Positions 58,088-64,000 of a stretch of DNA of 64,000 nucleotides are shown here, piece by piece. Made by a program: the position numbers and the translations under genes. The stretch lies in the NCBI RefSeq assembly GCF_008704555.1, contig NZ_CP023702.1, positions 2,418,001 to 2,482,000 on the forward strand. Direction: 5' to 3'. Position 1 is the first letter of the stretch; each line of letters opens with the position of its first letter. The notes under the pieces are model-generated. The model was not told the origin of the DNA. It did no database searches and saw only the letters and a program-made list of their open reading frames with translations. The stretch comes from Streptomyces nitrosporeus. Lineage in GTDB: Bacteria > Actinomycetota > Actinomycetes > Streptomycetales > Streptomycetaceae.

Positions 58088-59284
58088 ATGCTCTCCGAGA
58101 CGTCGACCGCCACCGTCAAAGCCACCCTCCCCGCAGTCGGAGCGGCCATCGGTGACATCGCCGACCTCTTCTACCGGAAGCTGTTCGACGCCCACCCGGA
58201 GCTGCTCCGGGACCTGTTCAACCGGGGCAACCAGGCGTCCGGCACCCAGCGCCAGGCGCTGGCCGGCTCCATAGCCGCCTTCGCCACGCACCTCGTGGAG
58301 CACCCGGACACCCGCCCGGACGTGATGCTGAGCCGGATAGCCAACAAGCACGCCTCCCTGGGCATCACCGCCCCGCAGTACGAGATCGTGCACACCCACC
58401 TCTTCGCGGCGATCGCCGAGGTCCTCGGCGACGCGGTCACCCCCGAGGTCGCCGCCGCCTGGGACGAGGTCTACTGGCTGATGGCCAACGCCCTGATCGC
58501 CCTGGAGGAACGCCTCTACGCCCAGCGGGGCGTGGCCGCCGGCGACGTGTGGCACGAGTGGACCGTGGTCTCCCGCACCGAGGACACCGAGGACGTGGCC
58601 ACCTTCCGGATCACCCCCGCCGACGGGACCCCGGCCCCCGCCTTCCGCCCCGGCCAGTACGTCTCCGTCCAGGTGGAACTCGCCGACGGCGCCCACCAGA
58701 TACGCCAGTACAGCCTCACCGGCGCCCCCGGCGCCGAACTCCGCTCCTTCAGCGTCAAGCGGGTCCGCGACGAGGGCTCGCCCGAGGGCGAGGTCTCCCG
58801 GCACCTGCACACCCGGCTGCGCGAGGGCGACCGGCTGCGCGTCTCGGTACCGTACGGCGACCTGGTGCTGGAGGACACCGGCGCACCGCTGCTCCTCGCC
58901 TCCGCCGGCATCGGCTGCACCCCGATCCTCGCCATGCTCGAACAGCTCGTGGCCGAGGAACACCGCTCGCCTGTCACCGTCGTACACGGCGACCGGTCTC
59001 CCGCCGGGCACGCCCTGCGGGCCGGCCACCTGGCCCTCGCCGGCGAACTCCCCGACGCCACCGCCCACTTCTGGTACGAGCACCCCGAGCCCGGCCAGCC
59101 GGCGCAGCGCTCCGGCCTCGTCGACCTGAGCGACGTCCCCCTCTCCCCCGGCACCCACGCCTACCTCTGCGGCCCCCTGCCCTTCATGCGCGCGGTCCGC
59201 GGCCAGCTGCTGGCCAAGGGTGTCGCGGCCTCGGACATCCACTACGAGGTCTTCGGCCCCGACCTGTGGCTGGCCCAGGGCTGA
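58088..59284 (+). CDS. hmp: flavohemoglobin (nitric oxide dioxygenase)
   Basis: 398 aa from ATG 58088. Globin domain 1-150 (proximal His in IANKHASLGI), FAD domain (RQYSLTG, DEGSPEGEVSRHLH) and NAD(P)H domain (LASAGIGCTPILAML, YLCGPLPFMRAV). Converts NO and O2 to nitrate. Controlled by NsrR encoded just upstream. Confidence 0.96.
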   Translation: MLSETSTATVKATLPAVGAAIGDIADLFYRKLFDAHPELLRDLFNRGNQASGTQRQALAGSIAAFATHLVEHPDTRPDVMLSRIANKHASLGITAPQYEIVHTHLFAAIAEVLGDAVTPEVAAAWDEVYWLMANALIALEERLYAQRGVAAGDVWHEWTVVSRTEDTEDVATFRITPADGTPAPAFRPGQYVSVQVELADGAHQIRQYSLTGAPGAELRSFSVKRVRDEGSPEGEVSRHLHTRLREGDRLRVSVPYGDLVLEDTGAPLLLASAGIGCTPILAMLEQLVAEEHRSPVTVVHGDRSPAGHALRAGHLALAGELPDATAHFWYEHPEPGQPAQRSGLVDLSDVPLSPGTHAYLCGPLPFMRAVRGQLLAKGVAASDIHYEVFGPDLWLAQG

Positions 59285-59430
59285 CCCCCTCCGTACGCCC
59301 GGACGCTCGCGGGCTGTCCGGATCGGCTCGCACACGGCTTCGCACAGAACGCGACCCTGTAGCCCGGAGAGCGGCATTCCGGTACAAGCGGTATAGAGGG
59401 CACACTCCCCACGTACCGAAGGAGCCGGCC

Positions 59431-60021
59431 ATGTCGTCACCCATGTCCGCGAGCAAGTTCCTCAAGGCCCTGAAGAACGAAGGACTCACCGTCGTCCAGG
59501 TGGGCGACTGGCGCACCCACAACCGCAACCACAAAGGGCCCTGGGGCCCGGTACACGGGGTGATGCTCCATCACACCGCCACCAAGGGCACCTCCCGTAC
59601 CGTCGACATCTGCCGCAAGGGGTACGCGGGCCTGCCGGGCCCCCTCTGCCACGGCGTGATCACCAAGGACGGCCGGGTCCACCTGGTCGGTTACGGACGC
59701 GCCAACCACGCCGGTCTCGGCGACGACGACGTCCTGCGCGCCGTCATCGCCGAGAAGCGGCTGCCCACCGACAACGAGAGCAACACCGACGGGAACCGCC
59801 ACTTCTACGGGTTCGAGTGCGAGAACCTCGGCGACGGCGACGACCCGTGGCCCGACGCCCAGCTGGAGGCCATCGAGCGGGCCGCCGCCGCCGTCTGCCG
59901 CTTCCACCGCTGGGACGCCCCCTCGGTGATCGGCCACCGGGAGTGGCAGCCCGGCAAGGTGGACCCGCGCGGCTTCTCGATGACCGCGATGCGCGCCCGC
60001 ATCCACGACCGGCTGAAGTGA
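59431..60021 (+). CDS. N-acetylmuramoyl-L-alanine amidase (amidase_2 family)
   Basis: 196 aa from ATG 59431 with GGAG about 8 nt upstream. Zinc-amidase motifs: HGVMLHHTATKGTSRTV, NHAGLG, and VIGHREWQPGKVDP. There is no signal peptide, as in phage-type endolysins (T7 lysozyme-like), so the protein may act after release or on cytosolic muropeptides. Single domain, no wall-binding repeats. Confidence 0.88.
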   Translation: MSSPMSASKFLKALKNEGLTVVQVGDWRTHNRNHKGPWGPVHGVMLHHTATKGTSRTVDICRKGYAGLPGPLCHGVITKDGRVHLVGYGRANHAGLGDDDVLRAVIAEKRLPTDNESNTDGNRHFYGFECENLGDGDDPWPDAQLEAIERAAAAVCRFHRWDAPSVIGHREWQPGKVDPRGFSMTAMRARIHDRLK

Positions 60022-60057
60022 CCCCGGACCGCCGCCCCGGCCGGGGGCGTGCCCCGA

Positions 60058-60193
60058 CCCCTGCGAGGGGGCGCGCCCCGGCCGGGGCGACAATGGCCGG
60101 GTGAACCGGCCCGTGGACCCCGCCCCCGTACTCCGCCCCCGGCTCCCCTCCCCGCTGGAGGAGGTCCCCGACGAGCGTTTCACCCGGTACGGG
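60058..60193. repeat. 136-bp direct repeat, left copy
   Basis: Matches 63455-63590 without gaps at a 3397-bp offset; six mismatches were counted (about 96% identity). It contains the ribosome-site region and first 31 codons of an ACC-deaminase-like gene. Confidence 0.9.
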
Positions 60194-60208
60194 CGCATCC
60201 CCGGGTAA
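60101..60208 (+). pseudogene. truncated 5' fragment of ACC deaminase/D-cysteine desulfhydrase gene
   Basis: Starting at GTG 60101 the first 31 codons (VNRPVDPA, LRPRLPSPLEE, DERFTRYG) match the intact gene at 63498, then the frame diverges and stops at TAA 60208. It is a remnant or duplicate of that gene's beginning. Confidence 0.85.
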
Positions 60209-60873
60209 GTGGAGAAGAGCGGGACCGGCCGGCCCCGCCCTCCTTTGCCGCTGTCCCTTCCGGCGCCGGATGAGCACGCAGGGCCATCTGGAGCCGTCAG
60301 GGCCTCCGTCAGGCAGAGAGCCATCCTGGGATGCCGTTAACGAGCGGCGAACCAGGTGACAAGTAACCCGCAAGTAGCTTCCTGGTCGGGTTTTCACTTC
60401 TCTGGGTGGCTTGTCCGGCTGATGGGTGTGCTGCTGGTCCGGCGCCACGGCTTCTCGTACTTGCCGCCGCACACCCGGCACCGGGGGAGGCAGCGGGGCC
60501 CATCTGATCGCTGGGCTCCGCGGGGTACCCGGCATTCTGGATTCTCGCGACGAGATGCGGGGTCGTGCAGGTGCAGATGTGCACGCTCGACGAGATGCGC
60601 GGGCAGGATCCGGCAGGGCCTGGGGGCGGGGCGTCGACGAAGCCGGTCCGGCTGGGGAAGAACAGGGGAGGCCGGCCAGGAGCCGGAAGGCGCGGCCGCG
60701 TACCCACCCGGGGCCGCGGCCGGTGCGGGTGCAGGTGCTGCTGAGAATGATCGCGGTCTTCGGCAACGTGACTCCTGTGGGCGAGAGCTTTCCGGGCGGG
60801 GGGAGAGCCGCGTGCGGCGGGCGCACCGGCGCCGTGGGGAAGGCCGGCGGGCCCGCCGCTGCGTGGCCGGGGG
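60209..60873. other. 665-nt region without intact gene
   Basis: Open frames on both strands lack ribosome sites and normal composition. A stretch near 60410-60480 translates to VRLMGVLLVRRHGFSYLPPH, vaguely like the HTH end of an IS630-type transposase, so degenerate mobile-element debris is possible. It forms the left part of the segment between the two direct repeats. Confidence 0.4.
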
Positions 60874-62013
60874 TCACCGGGCCGCCGGTCCGGTGGTGAA
60901 GAGCGCCGTCATCTCCTCCAGGCCCTGCGGGCCGAACATCGTCTCCAGGCTCTGGGCGGAGTCGGCGGCGGAGGCTTCGCTGCGCGGGAAGAGGGCTTCC
61001 TCGTAGGCGGTCAGGGCGGCCTCGGTGTCGCCGGGGTGGGTGGCGACGGCCGAGGCGAGTTCGGCGCCGTCGAGCATGGCGAGGTTCGCGCCCTCTCCGG
61101 CGAAGGGCGACATCACGTGAGCGGCGTCGCCGAGCAGGGTCACACCCGGCGCGCGATCCCAGCGGTGGCCCACCGGCAGTGCGTGGATACGGCGCGGGGT
61201 CATGGTGTCCGCGTCGGCGATCAGGCCGCGCAGGGTCTCGTCCCAGCCCTCGAAGTGGGCGAGCACGGCCTGCTTGGCGGCCGGCGGATCGGTGAAGTCG
61301 ACCGTGTCCAGCCAGCCCTCGTCCGCTTTGAGGGCGGTATAGACGTGGACACTGCCGTCGGTCTCCTTGTGGGCGAGGAAGCCGCGCTCGCCGCCGAGGC
61401 AGATGAAGAACCCGCTGCCGACGACGGCCACGCTGCGCGGGTGGCGGGTCTCGGCCTCCAGCAGGTCGGTCTCCACGAAGGAGATGCCGGTGTAGGCGGG
61501 CACAGCCTCGGAGAGCAGGGGACGGACGCGTGACCAGGCGCCGTCGGCGCCGATCAGCAGGTCGGTGGTGATGGTGGAGCCGTCGGCGAAGGTCACCTCG
61601 TGGCGTCCGCCCTCCTGGGCGCGGGCTCCGGTGACCTTCCTGCCCCAGTGGACTGTGCCGTCGGGCAGGGAGTCGAGGAGCAGGTCGCGCAGGTCGCCGC
61701 GGTCGACCTCGGGCCGGCCGCCGGTACCGTCGTCCTCTTCCGCGACGTGGACGGTGCCGTCGGGGCCGAGCAGGCGCATGGCCTGGCCGCCCTCGTGGAT
61801 GATCTTGAGGAAGCCGTCATGGAGGCCGGCGGCGTGCAGGGCCTTCTGGCCGTTCTCCTCGTGGATGTCGAGCATGCCGCCCTGGGTGCGGGCCTCCCTG
61901 GACGGCTCCAGCTCGAAGACGGCCGCCTCGATGCCGTTCACGTACAGAACGCGGGCGGCGGTGAGGCCACCGAGGCCTCCGCCGATGATCGCGATGGGGT
62001 GGTGCGTGCCCAT
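60874..62013 (-). CDS. TetX-like FAD-dependent monooxygenase
   Basis: 379 aa from ATG 62013, 6 nt after AGGAGG. GxGxxG FAD motif (AIIGGGLGGLTAARVL), RTQGGMLDIHEENGQKAL and LLGDAAHVMSPFAGEGANLAMLDG, the pattern of TetX and related class A hydroxylases that inactivate tetracyclines or modify aromatics. Whether it acts on an antibiotic is not shown. The TetR gene upstream and a palindromic operator 62 nt before its start indicate inducible control. Confidence 0.88.
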   Translation of the reverse strand: MGTHHPIAIIGGGLGGLTAARVLYVNGIEAAVFELEPSREARTQGGMLDIHEENGQKALHAAGLHDGFLKIIHEGGQAMRLLGPDGTVHVAEEDDGTGGRPEVDRGDLRDLLLDSLPDGTVHWGRKVTGARAQEGGRHEVTFADGSTITTDLLIGADGAWSRVRPLLSEAVPAYTGISFVETDLLEAETRHPRSVAVVGSGFFICLGGERGFLAHKETDGSVHVYTALKADEGWLDTVDFTDPPAAKQAVLAHFEGWDETLRGLIADADTMTPRRIHALPVGHRWDRAPGVTLLGDAAHVMSPFAGEGANLAMLDGAELASAVATHPGDTEAALTAYEEALFPRSEASAADSAQSLETMFGPQGLEEMTALFTTGPAAR

Positions 62014-62074
62014 GGGAGGCCTCCTGGGGGTGGGGGACGATGCCGCAGGCGCCCTCATCAGCCTGCCCCTCCAC

Positions 62075-62096
62075 CGTAACGAACATGTTCGTTACG
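62075..62096 (-). promoter_or_regulatory. TetR operator before monooxygenase gene
   Basis: Perfect 22-bp palindrome CGTAACGAACATGTTCGTTACG. An 18-bp copy recurs before the tetR gene. Confidence 0.85.
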
Positions 62097-62181
62097 AACA
62101 AGTTCTTCAGTGGGTGTGCCGCGACCCCTCCCGCGGCCTTCGCGCGCGGACCGTCTGCCGGCAGCGGGAATCCGCGAGAGC

Positions 62182-62877
62182 TCAGCCGGTGGTATCCGGT
62201 ACCGGGGTGTGGATGATCCCGTTGATCACGACGTTGAGGCCCCAGGACAGGCGGGCGTCCTGGGTGCCGGACAGCAGTGTCGGCAGGTGCGCCTTGATCA
62301 TCGGGTGCCCGGCCTCGTCCACCCCGTGCGCGGCACGGGTGAGCGCGTCCCAGTCGCCCTGGCTCATCGGCTCGTGTTCCTGCGTAGCGTGCTCCGCCGC
62401 GGTCGCGGTCGCGTACTGCAGGAGGCTGTCCACGCCCCAGGCGACCTGCTCGCGTGGGGCGCCGCTGCGGGAGAGCAACAGCAGAAGGCGTTCGACCAGG
62501 TCGAGGTAGTTCGCGCCGCTGGGGCGTGCGACCAGGGCGGAGCGGGCCAGCTGAGGATGCTCGAAGAGCAGACGGGTGTAGGAGGTGAGGACCGCGACGA
62601 GATCCTCACGCCAGCCGGTCCCAGGCCGGTCGGTGGACAGCTCCACCTCGCCCAGGAGCGCGTCCAGCACCGCCGCGTGCAGCTCGGCGGTGTTGGCCAC
62701 GTAGACGTAGAGCGAGGCCGGGCCGGTGTCCAACTCCTGGGCCAGGCGCCGCATGGTCACCTTCTCCAGCCCCTCGGACCGCATGACCCGCACCGCCGCA
62801 TCGACGATCCCCCACCGCGTCAGGGCCGGCTTCGCGGGGCGCTCACGCCGGCTGATCGGTTCTCGCTTCGCAGTCAT
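62182..62877 (-). CDS. TetR family repressor of the monooxygenase
   Basis: 231 aa. HTH in the N-terminus (VTMRRLAQELDTGPASLYVYVANTAELH) and a TetR_C-type ligand domain. It lies 168 nt upstream of the monooxygenase on the same strand; identical operator sequence precedes both genes, so it likely represses both and responds to the monooxygenase substrate. Confidence 0.92.
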   Translation of the reverse strand: MTAKREPISRRERPAKPALTRWGIVDAAVRVMRSEGLEKVTMRRLAQELDTGPASLYVYVANTAELHAAVLDALLGEVELSTDRPGTGWREDLVAVLTSYTRLLFEHPQLARSALVARPSGANYLDLVERLLLLLSRSGAPREQVAWGVDSLLQYATATAAEHATQEHEPMSQGDWDALTRAAHGVDEAGHPMIKAHLPTLLSGTQDARLSWGLNVVINGIIHTPVPDTTG

Positions 62878-62885
62878 ACCTCGAT

Positions 62886-62903
62886 CGTAACGAACATGTT
62901 CGT
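62886..62903 (-). promoter_or_regulatory. TetR operator before its own gene
   Basis: CGTAACGAACATGTTCGT repeats the operator at 62075-62096 over 18 bases, ending 8 nt upstream of the tetR start. Confidence 0.8.
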
Positions 62904-63004
62904 CGCCCCGAGGGGTGCGGAATCGCGTCTCACCCCGAAAACCCCGCGGAGCCGGCGCCCTGGGCGGGCTCCTTCATCGCGGGAGCACCGGACCGGTACG
63001 CCCG

Positions 63005-63264
63005 TCAGGCCACCGGCCGGGCAAGGGCGAGCACCGCCAGTGCCACCGGCACCACGGTGCCGAACCCCTCCGGGTCCCGCACCCCCGGGGCCGCCGCCAG
63101 GACGCCCACGACCACTAGCGCCGGCCCGACCGCTCCCAAGGTCCAGCGCCGCGGCCAGCGCTCCGCCCGCTCCTCCGCACGGCCCGCTTCTGGTCGATCT
63201 CGACCTGGAGCGCCTCACGGCTGACGCGCACCATGACTGCCATATGGAGACGCGTTTCAGCCAT
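63005..63264 (-). pseudogene. small two-helix membrane protein, apparent frameshift
   Basis: ATG 63264 opens MAETRLHMAVMVRVSREALQ with VEIDQKRA; about 30 codons in, the good coding signal moves to another frame (AEERAERWPRRW) and continues through two hydrophobic helices (GAVGPALVVVGVLAAAPG, TVVPVALAVLALA) to a stop at 63005. The total length, 260 nt, is not a multiple of three, so one base appears lost or gained. Sequencing error is possible. Confidence 0.5.
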
Positions 63265-63454
63265 GCCGAGGACGCGGTGAACCATGTATCCCTGGCTGTG
63301 TTCCGCTTCGATCACGACGCACTCGTCACACCTCATCTGGCCCGGCTCGTCGGACACGACTCCCCACTCCTCCACCTGCGCCGCCAGGGGAGACGGCGGG
63401 ATGTCCGACCGCTTCGCCGAGCATGCGGAGGAGCTGTGGGGCCGGGGCCCCCGG

Positions 63455-63590
63455 CCCCTGTGAGGGGGCGCGCCCCGGCCGGGGCGACAATGGCCGGGTG
63501 AACCGGCCCGTGGATCCCGCCCTCGCACTCCGCCCCCGGCTCCCCTCCCCGCTGGAGGAGATCCGCGACGAGCGTTTCACCCGGTACGGG
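63455..63590. repeat. 136-bp direct repeat, right copy
   Basis: Partner of 60058-60193. This copy carries on into an intact gene. Confidence 0.9.
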
Positions 63591-64000
63591 GTGGCTCTGC
63601 TGCTGAAACGGGACGACCTGATCCACCCGGATCTGCCGGGCAACAAGTGGCGCAAACTCGCCCCCAATCTGCGGGCCGCCGCGGGGCGTACCGTGCTGAC
63701 CTTCGGCGGGGCCTACTCCAACCACCTGCGGGCCACCGCCGCGGCCGGGCGGCTCCTCGGCTTCCCCACCATCGGTGTCGTACGGGGGGACGAGCTGGCG
63801 CACCGCCCGCTGAACCCGTCCCTCGCCCGGTGCGCCGAGGACGGGATGCGCCTGCACTTCGTGGACCGGGCGGCCTACCGCGCGAAGGGCTCCCCCGAGG
63901 TCCTGGACGGCCTGCTGGACCTCTTCGGGGACTGCGCGGTCGTCCCGGAGGGCGGCAGCAACGCCGCCGCCGCGCGGGGCTGCGCGGAGCTCGGCCGCGA
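63498..64000 (+). CDS. ACC deaminase/D-cysteine desulfhydrase family protein, partial
   Basis: GTG 63498, open to the window edge (167 residues seen). PLP fold type II: LLKRDDLIHPDLPGNKWRKL with the Schiff-base Lys in GNKWRKL and FGGAYSNHLRATAAA, then VPEGGSN. Family members deaminate 1-aminocyclopropane-1-carboxylate or desulfurate D-cysteine; the two cannot be separated here. Confidence 0.9.
   Translation, partial: MNRPVDPALALRPRLPSPLEEIRDERFTRYGVALLLKRDDLIHPDLPGNKWRKLAPNLRAAAGRTVLTFGGAYSNHLRATAAAGRLLGFPTIGVVRGDELAHRPLNPSLARCAEDGMRLHFVDRAAYRAKGSPEVLDGLLDLFGDCAVVPEGGSNAAAARGCAELGR

Noticed and set aside
60356..61006. 216-codon plus-strand frame over the gap and the monooxygenase end
   Set aside because: Arg/Gly-rich, overlaps the 3' end of a clear gene antisense, and has no start signal; kept only as a note on possible IS remnant.

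Overview
This window looks like a chromosomal segment of a Streptomyces. GC content is very high, almost every gene has G or C in third codon positions, and several genes are streptomycete hallmarks: a conservon (cvnABCD), nickel superoxide dismutase with its maturation peptidase (sodX/sodN), snapalysin with a divergent LysR gene, a SigE-type sigma factor, and a one-piece 2-oxoglutarate dehydrogenase (kgd). No rRNA, tRNA, CRISPR array or intact transposon was recognised.

Layout. 1-6.4 kb: end of a diiron N-oxygenase, a TetR regulator, a pseudokinase/beta-propeller membrane protein and an NlpC/P60 wall hydrolase. 6.5-12.7 kb (minus): cvnABCD followed by a styrene-monooxygenase-like flavoprotein. 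13-16.5 kb: PP2C-like protein, MarR regulator, GH25 lysozyme, CE4 deacetylase. 16.6-26.6 kb: lon with an HspR-type HAIR operator, a spermidine-synthase-like protein, an OmpR/HK pair, kgd. 26.8-32.3 kb: a DUF4097/PadR operon and a minus-strand group of quinone oxidoreductase, GNAT, a tiny HTH protein and a Clp-N protein, the last two behind their own palindromic leaderless promoter. 32.6-37.1 kb: malic enzyme and a polar amino-acid ABC transporter. 37.2-41.1 kb: sigma factor with membrane partner, methyltransferase/CGNR pair, sodX/sodN.

41.2-48.1 kb is an accessory-looking cassette: a minus-strand operon (unknown 249-aa protein, APH-fold kinase with a substituted catalytic loop, methyltransferase, HAD protein) divergent from an HTH/TPR regulator carrying a TTA (bldA) codon plus a NUDIX hydrolase, with a convergent Ser/Thr kinase. 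48.6-53.9 kb: a VOC/CGNR pair whose start codons both lie inside one palindrome, LysR/snapalysin, and a DUF1648/GntR operon. 54-59.3 kb: GNAT, a polyprenyl synthetase next to a Family 2 encapsulin shell with a cyclic-nucleotide-binding insertion, then nsrR and hmp with NsrR-like sites. 59.4-64 kb: an amidase, then a 136-bp near-identical direct repeat (5' end of an ACC-deaminase-like gene) flanking a TetX-like monooxygenase/TetR module; the intact deaminase copy runs off the right edge.

The strongest candidates for new biology are the encapsulin/prenyltransferase locus beside nsrR/hmp, the 41-48 kb cassette, the autoregulated HTH/Clp-N pair, and the repeat-flanked monooxygenase insertion.
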